Shown here piece by piece: positions 50,173 to 60,813 of a stretch of 64,000 nucleotides of DNA. This stretch comes from Mimachlamys varia (lineage: Eukaryota; Mollusca; Bivalvia; Pectinida; Pectinidae). The DNA is taken from NCBI GenBank assembly GCA_947623455.1, contig OX392529.1, positions 1,426,001-1,490,000 on the forward strand, given 5' to 3'. Position 1 is the first letter of the stretch. Every line of letters starts with the position of its first letter. The notes beneath the pieces were generated by a model. The model did not search any database. It had not been told where the DNA came from and worked only from the letters and a program-made list of their open reading frames with translations. The position numbers and the translations under genes are program-made.

Positions 50173-50354
50173 TAACTTATCAATGGTTCTACACCTCAGT
50201 TAGAACATTCCTTGATAGATGTAATGTGTTAATGTCATTGTTCTATTTAGATCATTGTTATAAAGAAATTTATACTGAATATATATAACTCAATGATGAT
50301 TTATTCTTTAGATAATAAGGTTATTATTAAACAAAGCCATGTTTTTGTCTTCAG
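50173..50354 (+). other. Intron end before exon E
   Basis: Unique AT-rich sequence ending in gtttttgtcttcag, a good 3' splice site for exon E. Nothing else is recognised. Confidence 0.6.
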
Positions 50355-50433
50355 TAAGGATGTCAGACTGCCTGTCCAGTTACAGAGAGCAATGGCTGCT
50401 GAGGCTGAGGCTGCTAGAGAGGCCAGGGCAAAG
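50355..50433 (+). CDS. STOM: Stomatin exon E (end of SPFH core, oligomerisation helix)
   Basis: The 79-nt exon supplies the third base of the split codon and then 26 residues, KDVRLPVQLQRAMAAEAEAA followed by REARAK. This is the strongly conserved KDV-LP-QLQRAMAAEAEA segment of stomatins, the start of the long C-terminal helix that supports oligomer formation. Acceptor tcttcag|t, donor gcaaag|gtcagt; it ends in phase 0. The completed codon is Ile after exon D1 and Val after exon D2. Its last 15 nt and its donor are repeated about six more times downstream as degenerate 32-bp units. Confidence 0.95.
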
Positions 50434-50680
50434 GTCAGTAAAGTGTAATAGAGGTCAGGGCAGAGGTCAGTAAAGTGTCATAGGGTTCAGGGCAAAGGTC
50501 AGTAAAGTGCTAAAGAGGTCAGAGCAAAGGTCAGTAACTTGGTATAGAGGTCAGGGCAAAGATCAGCAGTGTTAAAGTGTCATAGAGGTCAGGGTAAAGG
50601 TCATTGGGGTTAATGTGTCATAGATGTCAGGGCAAAGGTTAGTAGGGGTTGGAATGGAGTGGATCTTGCCATGATCAATG
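50419..50680 (+). repeat. 32-bp degenerate array spanning exon E end and donor
   Basis: The first unit is the real exon end plus donor (gaggccagggcaaag|gtcag, then taaagtgtaata). About six further units follow, such as gaggtcagggcagaggtcag and gttcagggcaaaggtcag, with growing divergence. Several keep the donor-like aaaggtcagt, so there are extra potential 5' splice sites within 250 bp. Use of a downstream donor would extend the exon into in-frame stops (for example TAA within the first unit). Confidence 0.85.
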
Positions 50681-50768
50681 TATGAATGTATGAATACGAA
50701 GTTGATGATATAACTCTGGTCACACTGCCTCAAGTGACGATGCCATCGTGTCATTTTAGAATTAATAA

Positions 50769-52814
50769 CAGTTGTCTTTTCCTTTGGTAGGTAAAGACAG
50801 GTTTATCTTTTTCGTGGTAGGTAAAACCTAGTTGTCTTTTCCTTTGGTAGGTAAAGACAGGTTTATCTTTTTCGTGGTAGGTAAAACCTAGTTGTCTTTT
50901 CCTTTGGTAGGTGAAGACAGGTTTATCTTTTTCGTGGTAGGTAAAACCTAGTTGTCTTTTCCTTGGTAGGTAAAACCTGGTGGTCTTTTCCTTGGTAGGT
51001 AAAACCTGGTTGTCTTTTCCTTGGTAGGTAAAACCTGGTGGTCTTTTCCTTGGTAGGTAAACCCTGGTGGTCTTTTCCTTGGTAGGTAAAACCTGGGGGT
51101 CTTTTCCTTGGTAGGTAAAACCTGGTGGTCTTTTCCTTGGTAGGTAAAACCTGGTGGTCTTTTCCTTGGTAGGTAAAGACAGGTTTATCTTTTTCGTGGT
51201 AGGTAAAACCTAGTTGTCTTTTCCTTTGGTAGGTAAAGACAGGTTTATCTTTTTCGTGGTAGGTAAAACCTAGTTGTCTTTTCCTTGGTAGGTAAAATCT
51301 AGTTGTCTTTTCCTTGGTAGGTAAAACCTAGTTGTCTTTTCCTTGGTAGGTAAAACCTAGTTGTCTTTTCCTTGGTAGGTAAAACCTGGTGGTCTTTTCC
51401 TTGGTAGGTAAAACCTAGTTGTCTTTTCCTTGGTAGGTAAAACCAGGTTGACTTTTCCTTGGAAGGTAAAACCTAGTTGTCTTTTCCTTGGTAGGTAAAA
51501 CCTAGTTGTCTTTTCCTTGGTAGGTAAAACCTAGTTGTCTTTTCCTTGGTAGGTAAAACCAGGTGGTCTTTTCCTTGGTAGGTAAAACCTGGTTGTCTTT
51601 TACTTGGTAGGTAAAACCAGGTGGTCTTTTCCTTGGTAGGTAAAACCTGGTGGTCTTTTCCTTGGTAGGTAAAACCTGGTGGTCTTTTCCTTGGTAGGTA
51701 AAACCTGGTGGTCTTTTCCTTGGTAGGTAAAACCTGGTTGTTTTTTCCTTGGTAGGTAAAACCTGGTTGATTTTTCCTTGGTAGGTAAAACCTGGTTGTT
51801 TTTTCCTTGGTAGGTAAAACCTGGTGGTCTTTTCCTTGGTAGGTAAAACCTGGTGGTCTTTTCCTTGGTAGGTAAAACCTGGTTGTCTTTTCCTTGGTAG
51901 GTAAAACCAGGTTGTTTTTTCCTTGGTAGGTAAAACCTGGTTGTCTTTTCCTTGGTAGGTAAAACCTGGTGGTCTTTTCCTTGGTAGGTAAAACCTGGTG
52001 GTCTTTTCCTTGGTAGGTAAAACCTGGTTGTCTTTTCCTTGGTAGGTAAAACCAGGTTGTTTTTTCCTTGGTAGGTAAAACCTGGTTGTCTTTTCCTTGG
52101 TAGGTAAAACCTGGTTGTTTTTTCCTTGGTAGGTAAAACCTGGTTGTTTTTTCCTTGGTAGGTAAAACCAGGTTGTCTTTTCCTTGATAGGTAAAAACCA
52201 GGTTGTCTTTTCCTTGGTAGGTAAAAGCTTGTTGTCTTTTCCTTGATAGGTAAAAACCAGGTTGTCTTTTCCTTGGTAGGTAAAACCTGGTTGTTTTTTC
52301 CTTGGTAGGTAAAACCTTGTTGTCTTTTCCTTGATAGGTAAAACCTAGTTGTCTTTTCCATGGTAGGTAAAACAAGGTGGTCTTTTCCTTGATAGGTAAA
52401 ACCTGGTGGTCTTTTCCTTGATAGGTAAAAACCTGGTTGTCTTTTCCATGGTAGGTAAAACAAGGTGGTCTTTTCCTTGATAGGTAAAACCTGGTTGTCT
52501 TTTCCTTGGTAGGTAAAACCAGGTTGTCTTTTCCTTGATAGGTAAAACCAGGTTGTCTTTTCCTTGATAGGTAAAACCTGGTGGTCTTTTCCTTGATAGG
52601 TAAAACCAGGTTGTCTTTTCCTTGATAGGTAAAACCAGGTTGTCTTTTCCTTGATAGGTAAAACCTGGTGGTCTTTTCCTTGGTAGGTAAAACCAGGTTG
52701 TCTTTTCCTTGATAGGTAAAACCTGGTGGTCTTTTCGTTGATAGGTAAAACCTGGTGGTCTTTTCCTTGATAGGTAAAAACCAGGTTGTCTTTTCCATGG
52801 TAGGTAAAACCTTG
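50769..52814 (+). repeat. 29-bp array, left part (~65 copies), splice-site-like units
   Basis: Units read cttttccttggtaggtaaaa followed by cctggttgt. The first 180 bp use a longer 60-bp composite unit that also contains gacaggtttatctttttcgt; this recurs near 51177-51270. Each unit joins a pyrimidine tract, TAG and GTAAAA, so it resembles a 3' and 5' splice site back to back. The array is interrupted at 52815 by the hairpin-ended element and continues at 56637. Long antisense ORFs with KEKTTRFYLPRK repeats (51473-52890) are artefacts. Confidence 0.93.
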
Positions 52815-55800
52815 TTAGCTCACCTGGCCCGAAGGGCCAAGTGAGCTTATGTGATGGTGCAGTGTCCGTCGTCCGTCCTGCGTCCTTCAACTTTTTCCTT
52901 TAAACGACTTCTTCTAAAATACTGAAAGGCCCAGTGACATGAAATTTGGCTGGTAGATTTCTTGGAATAAGCTGAACAAAATTTGCGAAAAAAAATCACT
53001 TTGACCTAATTTCAAGGTCACAGGGGTCAAAAATGTCGAAACCTTCAAACAACTTCTTCTAAAATACCGTCAGGCATAGAGACTTCATATTTGACCAGTA
53101 GCTTCCTTGGATGAAGCCAAATAACGTTTGCGAAAAGAAATGACCTTGACCAATATTCAAGGTCACAGTGAGGTTAAATCTATTTTAACCTTTAAACAAC
53201 TTCTTCTGAAATACCAAAAGCCCTAGAAGCATGGCATTTGGCTGAAAGGTTCCTTGGATGAAGCCCAACAAAGTTTGCAAAAAAAAATGACCTTGACCTA
53301 TATTCAAGGTCACAAGGGTCAAATCTGTTTAAACCTTCAAACGACTTCTTCTGAAATACCAAAAGCCCTAGAAGCATGGCATTTGGCTGAAAGGTTCCTT
53401 GGATGAAGCCCAACAACGTTTGCGAAAAGAAATGACCTCGACCCATATTCAAGGTCACAGGGGTCAAATCTGTGAAAACCTTTTAACGACTTCTTCTGAA
53501 ATACCAAAAGCCCTAGAAGCATGATATTTGGCTAAAAGGTTCCTTGGATGAAGCCCGACAAAGTTTGCGAAAAGAAATGACCTTGACCTATATTCAAGGT
53601 CACAGGGGTCAAATCTGTTAAAACCTTCAAACGACTTCTTCTGAAATACCAAAAGCCCTAGAAGCATGATATTTGGCTGAAAGGTTCCTTGGATGAAGCC
53701 CAACAAAGTCTACGAAAAGAAATGACCTTGACCTATATTCAAGGTCACTGGAGTCAAATCTGTTGAAACCTTCAAACGACTTCTTATGAAATACCAAAAG
53801 CCCTAGAAGCATGATATTTGGCTGAAAGGTTCCTTGGATGAAGCCCGACAAATTTTGTGAAAAGAAATGACCTTGACTTATATTCAAGGTCACAGGGGTC
53901 AAATCTGTTAAAACCTTCAAACGACTTCTTCTGAAATACCAAAAGCCCTGGAAGCATAATATTTGGCTGAAAGGTTCCTTCGATGAAGCTCGACAAAGTT
54001 TGCGAAAAGAAATGACCTTGACCTATATTCAAGTCACAGGGGTCAAATCTGTAAAAACCTTTAAACGACTTCTTCTGAAATACCAAAAGCCCTAGAAGCA
54101 TGATATTTGGCTGGAAGGTTCCTTTGATGAAGCCTGACAAAGTTTGCGAAAAGAAATGACCTTGACCTATATTCATGGTCACAGGGGTCAAATCTGTTAA
54201 AACCTTTAAACGACTTCTTCTGAAATACCAAAAAACCCTGGAAGCATAATATTTGGCTGAAAGGTTCCTTGGATGAAGCTCGACAAAGTTTGTGAAAAGA
54301 AATGACCTTGACCTATATTCAAGTCACAGGGGTCAAATCTGTAAAAACCTTTAAACGACTTCTTCTGAAATACCAAAAGCCCTAGAAGCATGATATTTGG
54401 CTGGAAGGTTCCTTTGATGAAGCCTGACAAAGTTTGCGAAAAGAAATGACCTTGACCTATATTCATGGTCACAGGGGTCAAATCTGTTAAAACCTTTAAA
54501 CGACATCTTCTGAAATACCAAAAACCCTAGAAGCATGACATTTGGCTGAAATGTTTCTTGGATGAAGCCTGACAAAGTTTGCGAAAAGAAATGACCTTGA
54601 CTTATATTCAAGGTCACAGGGGTCAAATCTGTTAAAACCTTTAAACGACTTCTTCTGAAATACCAAAAGCCCTGGAAGCATGATATTTGGCTGAAAGGTT
54701 CCTTGGATGAAGCCCAACTGAGTTTGCGAAAAGAAATGACCTCGACCTATATTCAAGGTCACAGGGGTCAAATCTGTTAAAACCTTTAAACGACTTCTTC
54801 TGAAATACCAAAAGCCCTAGAAGCATGATATTTGGCTGAAAGGTTCCTTGGATGAAGCCCGACAAAGTTTGTGAAAAGAAATGACCTTGACTTATATTCA
54901 AGGTCACAGGAGTCAAATCTGTTGAAACCTTCAAACGACTTCTTCTGAAATACCAAAAGCCCTAGAAGCATGATATTTGACTGAAAGGTTCCTTTGATGA
55001 AGCCCAACAGAGTTTGCGAAAAGAAATGACCTCGACCTATATTCAATGTCACAGGGGTCAAATCTGTTAAAACCTTTAAACGACTTCTTCTGAAATACCA
55101 AAAGCCCTAGAAGCATGATATTTGGCTGAAAGGTTCCTTGGATGAAGCCCGATAAAGTCTACGAAAAGAAATGACCTTGACTTATATTCAAGGTCACAGG
55201 AGTCAAATCTGTTGAAACCTTCAAACGACTTCTTCTGAAATACCAAAAGCCCTAGAAGCATGATATTTAGCTGAAAGGTTCCTTGGATGAAGCCCGACAA
55301 ATTTTGTGAAAAGAAATGACCTTGACTTATATTCAATGTCACAGGGGTCAAATCTGTTAAAACCTTCAAACGACTTCTTCTGAAATACCAAAAGCCCTAG
55401 AAGCATGATATTTGGCTGAAAGGTTCCTTTGATGAAGCCCAACAAAGTTTGCGAAAAGAAATGATCTTGACCTATATTCAAGGTCACAGGGGTCAAATCT
55501 GTTAAAACCTTTAAACGACTTCTTCTGAAATACCAAAAGCCCTAAAAGCATGATATTTGGCTGAAAGGTTCCTTGGATGAAGCTTGACAAAGTTTGTGAA
55601 AAGAAATGACCTTGACCTATATTCAAGGTCACAGGGGTCAAATCTGTTAAAACCTTTAAACGACTTCTTCTGAAATACCAAAAGCCCTAGAAGCATGATA
55701 CTTGGCTGGAAGGTTCCATTGATGAAGCCTGACAAAGTTTGCGAAAAGAAATGACCTTGACCTATATTCAAGGTCACAGGGGTCAAATCTGTTAAAACCT

Positions 55801-56636
55801 TTAAACGACTTCTTCTGAAATACCAAAAACCCTAGAAGCATGGCATTTGGCTGAAATGTTTCTTGGATGAAGCCTGACAAAGTTTGCGAAAAGAAATGAC
55901 CTTGACTTATATTCAAGGTCACAGGGGTCAAATCTGTTAAAACCTTCAAACGACTTCTTCTGAAATACCAAAAGCCCTAGAAGCATGATATTTGGCTGAA
56001 AGGTTCCTTGGATAAAGCCCAACAGACTTTGCGAAAAGAAATGACCTTGACCTATATTCAAGGTCACAGGGGTCAAATCTGTTAAAACCTTTAAACGGCT
56101 TCTTCTGAAATACCAAAAGCCCTAGAAGCATGATATTTGGCTGAAAGGTTCCTTGGATGAAGCCCGACAAAGTTTGTGAAAAGAAATGACCTTGACTTAT
56201 ATTCAAGGTCACAGGAGTCAAATTTGTTGAAACCTTCAAACGACTTCTTCTGAAATACCAAAAGCCCTGGAAGCATGATATTTGGCTGAAAGGTTCCTTT
56301 GATGAAGCCCAACAAAGTTTGCGAAAAGAAATGACCTTGACCTATATTCAAGGTCACAGGGGTCAAATCTGTTAAAACCTTTAAACGACTTCTTCTGAAA
56401 TACCAAAAGCCCTAGAAACATGATATTTGGCTGGTGGTGTCCTGGGATGAAGCCAAACAAAATTTGAAAATGAAAATGATGTCTTATAAGGTCACAGAGG
56501 CAAAATATGTTTAAATCTTAAGATGTTCTTCTAAATGTCTTACATTTAAAGATTTTAAGGGACTTTAGGGTTACACTATAATATAAGTCAGAGATTGATA
56601 CCAGGTGAGCGATGCAGGCCCATTGCGCCTCTTGTT
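52815..56636. mobile_element. Hairpin-ended dispersed element, internally expanded to 3.8 kb
   Basis: It starts ttagctcacctggcccgaag and ends ggcccattgcgcctcttgtt. The left end folds into a 13-bp stem with one mismatch (gctcacctggccc / gggccaagtgagc, 52818-52846). It sits within a 29-bp unit: the left flank ends aaaccttgtt and the right flank resumes gtcttttcc, so the empty site can be inferred from neighbouring units. The ttgtt at the junction is ambiguous between element end and target duplication. The short copy at 49801 is only 372 bp; the size difference is due to the 145-bp array inside. No transposase or RT ORF. Confidence 0.8.
52930..56450. repeat. 145-bp tandem array inside the dispersed element (~24 copies)
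   Basis: Units contain acgacttcttctgaaatacc, gaagcatgatatttggctga, aggttccttggatgaagccc and gaaatgaccttgacctatat, ending caaggtcacaggggtcaaat. The first two units are most diverged and nearest to the module in the short copy, so the expansion spread from them. Larger blocks are duplicated, for example a 290-bp step marked by attcaagtcacagg near 54027 and 54317. Because 145 leaves remainder one on division by three, regular antisense ORFs of about 91 codons appear every 145 bp; they are not genes. Confidence 0.95.
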
Positions 56637-57625
56637 GTCTTTTCCTTGGTAGGTAAAACCTAGTTGTCTTTTCCTTGGTAGGTAAAACCTGGTTTTCTTT
56701 TCCTTGGTAGGTAAAACCTAGTTGTCTTTTCCTTGGTAGGTAAAACCTAGTTGTCCTTTCCTTGGTAGGTAAAACCTGGTGGTCTTTTCCTTGGTAGGTA
56801 AAACCCGATTGTCTTTTCGTTTGTAGTTAAAACCTAGTTGTCTTTTTGTTGGTAGGTAAAACTAGGTTGTCTTTTCCTTGGTAGGTAAAACCAGGTTGTC
56901 TTTTCCTTGGTAGGTAAAACCAGGTTGTCTTTTCCTTGGTAGGTAAAACCTAGTTGTCTTTTCCTTGGTAGGTAAAACCTTGTTGTCTTTTCCTTGGTAG
57001 GAAAAACCTGGTAGTCTTTTCCTTGGTTGGTAAAGACAGGTTTATTTTTTCCTTGGTAGGTAAAACCTGGTTGTCTTTTCCTTGGTAGGTAAAACCTGGT
57101 GGTCTTTTCCTGTGTAGGTAAAACCTTGTTGTCTTTCCTTGGTAGGTAAAACCCGATTGTCTTTTCCTTGGTAGGTAAAACCTGGTTGTCTTTCTCTTGG
57201 TAGGTAAAACCTGGTTGTCTTTTACTTGGTAGGTAAATCCAGGTTGTCTTTTCCTTGGTAGGTAAAACTTGGTTGTCTTTTCCTTGGTAGGTAAAACCTA
57301 GTTGTCTTTTCCTTGGTAGGTAAAACCAGGTTGACTTTTCCTTGGTAGGTAAAACCAGGTTGTCTTTTCCTTGGTAGGTAAAACCTAGTGGTCTTTTCCT
57401 GTGTAGGTAAAACTTAGTTGTCTTTTCCTTGGTAGGTAAAACCAGGTTGTCTTTTCCTTGGTAGGTAAAACCTGGTTGTTTTTTCCTCGGTAGGTAAAAC
57501 CAGGTTGTCTTTTCCTTGGTAGGTAAAACCAGGTTGTCTTTTCCTTGGCAGGTAAAACCTGGTTGTCTTTCTCTTGGTAGGTAAAACCTGGTTGTCTTTT
57601 CCTTGGTAGGTAAAACCAGGTTGTA
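56637..57625 (+). repeat. 29-bp array, right part (~34 copies)
   Basis: The continuation of the 50769 array after the inserted element, with the same cttttccttggtaggtaaaa core. It has more variants than the left part (ctgtgtaggtaaaac, ctcttggtagg, cgtttgtagttaaaac). It ends about 300 bp before exon F. Antisense ORFs at 56834-57689 are repeat artefacts. Confidence 0.93.
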
Positions 57626-57928
57626 CTTGCGTGGGTGAAAATTGAGCTGATATCTCACTAATAACATTGCTGAGATTAGTTCCTGGCAATAATGAGGTGG
57701 CTATACATTCAGTTCAATATATGTACTTGTGAGATCAACACTTAAATAATGTTTTGTAGAACTCAAAAAATCTTAAAATTTAGTCCAAGCATGGTCAGTC
57801 TGTAGATAGGACAAGTTGAATTATATCAGAAGGAGCCTCTCAGATGAGTAATGAGGAAACACCTGGAGATTAAATAAAGTTCATATAGGTGTTGATTGCT
57901 GTTTCAATGTAGACTTTATCTTCTCCAG
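57626..57928 (+). other. Intron end before exon F
   Basis: About 300 bp of unique sequence. It ends in gactttatcttctccag, a strong pyrimidine tract and acceptor for exon F. No other feature is seen. Confidence 0.6.
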
Positions 57929-58132
57929 GTAATTGCTGCCGAGGGAGAGCAGAAAGCTTCACGAGCCTTGAAGGAAGCTGCTGATGTCATCAGTGAGTCC
58001 CCTGCGGCTATCCAACTCCGATACCTTCAAACCCTCAATACTATTTCTGCAGAGAAAAATTCAACCATCATTTTCCCTCTCCCAATCGACTTGGTGCAGT
58101 CCTTCATAGGCCGACAAGGATCAAATCTCTAA
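57929..58132 (+). CDS. STOM: Stomatin terminal coding exon F
   Basis: The 204-nt coding part begins [20 protein letters not shown]. It continues [20 protein letters not shown] and [19 protein letters not shown] and ends IGRQGSNL, then TAA (58130-58132). It covers the C-terminal helix and the [13 protein letters not shown] and EKNSTI-FPLP motifs, which in stomatin contribute to oligomerisation and lipid-raft association. The acceptor is ttctccag|gtaatt; the exon starts with GTAA, so the junction reads AG|GTAA like the units of the neighbouring 29-bp array. Length and ending match the family; there is no sign of truncation. Confidence 0.96.
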   Translation, partial: VIAAEGEQKASRALKEAADVISESPAAIQLRYLQTLNTISAEKNSTIIFPLPIDLVQSFIGRQGSNL

Positions 58133-58510
58133 TACAGTTCACCAGACAGCAAAATGGAAGTGGCCTCCATATTAGAAACTCAATATTTGTATAAGTGGAT
58201 TGTGCTGATGTATGGAAGTGATATAGAAAGGAGAAAAGAAACTATAAACGATACAGATTGATCACTGAGTAGCGGAATACTTAATTGGATATTTACCCAA
58301 GTACTTTCAGTACAATCAAGGTAAACCACCCAATTACGTACATAACCAAGCTGAGGTAACCTGTGTCTATACTTATGTAATCAAGGTAACCCGTTAGCTT
58401 GCCCAATTGCGTATCCTACATAACTTGTGTGTACTTACGTAGCCAAGGTGACCTATACTCAATTATGTATCCAAGGTTACTTGTGTCTACTTACTTATAG
58501 CCAGTGCAAA

Positions 58511-59287
58511 GTACAGTTGTGGTAACGCACAACACACCAAAAAATGTGTGCGTACATCATGCATACATCTTGTACACACAATTTGGTACAATCGGTCCAT
58601 AAATATTACAAATGTAAAATATACAGAACCATCTTGTCTAAATACGTTATAAATTTGCATCATATTAATTGGAATTATGTTAATTTTACAATATACAGTT
58701 AACAGTATTACAGTGACCATGAGACAGTCAAGTGCAGATTAAGCTCCCGGGTAACAGAACAGGTAAATAACTTGCCAGAGTTTTACCTATCCCTTGCCCG
58801 GCGATCCCCTACGACAGCCATTACCAAGTGACTGTCATGTAAACCAACTACATGTAGACGCTTATAATTAGTTATTTGAACACCCCCTCCCCTCCCCACC
58901 ACTTGACCTGTGTTTTCACACCTAGGCGAGTGTTGTAAGTGAGCTGGGCCAGAAACATCTAAATATGTGGTCTATGTACAGGTATATAACTTGGTAAAAA
59001 CTGGCAATATTTATCTGAATGAGAACTTGTCAATATGTGTTGAAGTTTACATGTGTCAATTTGGTGTGTTTCAAAAAGATACAAAAAGACTATTTCTAAT
59101 CCTAAGAAATATATAGATAGAAATATCAGCCAATATATGTATAGTTAAAATATAGAAATATGCTTAATCAAGTAGCGTGAAACCGTATATATTGCTAAGC
59201 CATTTCTCAATTTACATCAACAATGATTGTCATTGCACAATTTTAGTCTATCATGTACCCTCATGTGCATTAGAAATAATCGCCCAG
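58511..59287. repeat. Dispersed ~760-bp repeat, copy 2
   Basis: Same orientation as and similar to 350-1106, sharing atgtgtgcgtacatcatgca, attttacaatatacagt, ccatgagacag and ggtaacagaacaggtaaata in order. It interrupts a degenerate repeat in the probable 3' UTR (flanked by ggttacttgtgtct on the left and ggtaacttgtgtct on the right), which supports insertion as a unit. Ends not exactly defined. Confidence 0.7.
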
Positions 59288-60552
59288 AATCACATCATTC
59301 TCACATGACATTATGCACACTTCATGCACACACGGTTCACACATCGTGCCCACACAGGGCCGTTGTGTAACGTTGTGCGATTCCACAACTGTATTTACCC
59401 ATAACATTATGTAACCAAGGTAACTTGTGTCTGCTGACTTAACCATTAGGTAACCCATATCTAATTATGCATTCAAGGTTACTTACTTATGTTAACCAGA
59501 AAAAGCGTTGTGAAATCTTGTAAAAGAATCAGTTTGCATTTTCAAAACAATACTACTAGTATTATAATGCCAGCATTTTCTGTCAAGTTTTAAGAATATT
59601 TAACTGTTCATTTGGATAAATATATGTAATTTGGTATACTTTCTTTGAAGAAAATTTAATTACAAGAAGTTTAGATTGTGTAATTGGTATTAAGATAATA
59701 CAGGAAGTACTATTAGATGAGAGTTACTGTTACAGTTGTAGTATTACATGAGGGTACATATACTCCCTCAGGTCTGATTTATAAGCCAGGAATTGTGTTC
59801 TGTAGTAAAGGTTTGATCATTTAGCATTATACCCAAGAGAAATCAGTTATTTATATTGCGATAAACTTTGTATTACTGTTGATGAGATGTGGTCAGTTTG
59901 AAATGCCGTGGACCAAGATATGGTCGGACTGATCTAGCTGTCACATTTGAGCATGTAATTATATATTCTTCATGATCATGTACCAGTAGCTGTAGATTTT
60001 TCTATAAAATTCATTACTATTTTGTATGTTTTAATGTCATCAAATTAATTGAAATTAAAAATTATTATGACTGTATGGTATAATGTACTCCAGCATGACA
60101 TAGTCTGTGAGGATATGTAACGGGCCTGTGTAAAATGTGTGATGCTGTGTCACCTTGCCCAGTAAACATCGATGATATGTATCAATTTACTTTTACTTAC
60201 TTACATTAGATTGATAACTAAACCATGTACGATTTAATACTTGATCAGGGAATCTAAATAAGTAAATCAATTTCCTTGAATGAAAGAAGGATGTTATAGA
60301 CTGTTTCAGAATATTGGTTTCCTGGTAAGTGAGTCATGTTGTAGATATTGGATGGAGCAGTGACCATGTGATGTAATGTAAGGGTTCAATATTGAACTAT
60401 CTGGCACTTCCATGAAAACTTGAACATTTAGAATGTATCAGGATGTTTTGTTGTTTTGTTCAGTATGTAAACATTTAGAATGTGTCAATGGACATGCACT
60501 GTTACGAGATCAACAACATCAGTATGTTTTTGTTTAGTGCATGTGTGGTCCT

Positions 60553-60813
60553 CATACTTGCCAACTTTTTGAAATTTCCATAGGGGAGATTACGAGTGCT
60601 CAGACTTGAGAGCATAAATAAGATGTATACATGTACATTCAGAGGGAAAATAACACTTTTAAATGGATTCTTTTGAGCTCTTCTTTCAGATGAAATCATC
60701 AGACCTTTAAAAATAGGAACAGTTAAGCAGATTCCAAAGTTGAAAATGCAACATTTTAGGGTCCAAAATCGGGAGTCTCGATCCCTCCTAAATAGGGAGG
60801 GTTAGCAAGTATG
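60553..60813. mobile_element. 261-bp MITE with 13-bp inverted repeats
   Basis: The left end reads catacttgccaac and the right end gttagcaagtatg, inverted repeats with one mismatch. GGTCCT flanks both sides (60547-60552 and 60814-60819) and is read as a 6-bp target duplication. No ORF, so it would be non-autonomous. The superfamily is not certain from a 6-bp duplication alone. Confidence 0.75.

Larger units (their letters stand above)
3088..58132 (+). other. STOM: Stomatin-family gene (5' exons missing), gene extent in window
   Basis: The exons at 3088-3160, 11033-11115, 18120-18323, 44699-44754 or 46902-46957, 50355-50433 and 57929-58132 join in frame with AG/GT borders. They give about 232 residues that match stomatin/MEC-2 from [12 protein letters not shown] to the C-terminal FPLPIDLVQ. 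Human stomatin is 288 residues, so about 55 N-terminal residues are missing, including the membrane hairpin. Stomatins are oligomeric SPFH scaffold proteins on the inner face of the plasma membrane and endosomes; they bind cholesterol and modulate ion channels such as acid-sensing and mechanosensory channels. The family assignment is firm. Which paralogue this is (STOM, STOML3 or MEC-2 type) is not certain. The introns total more than 54 kb and are mostly tandem repeat and transposon. Confidence 0.93.

Noticed and set aside
53192..56460. Series of antisense ORFs of about 91-135 codons spaced at 145 bp
   Set aside because: The regular spacing equals the repeat period and the same peptide recurs; these are shadows of the 145-bp satellite.
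51473..57689. Antisense ORFs with KEKTTRFYLPRKRQPGF-type repeats
   Set aside because: Translations of the 29-bp array, open in more than one frame through several array segments.
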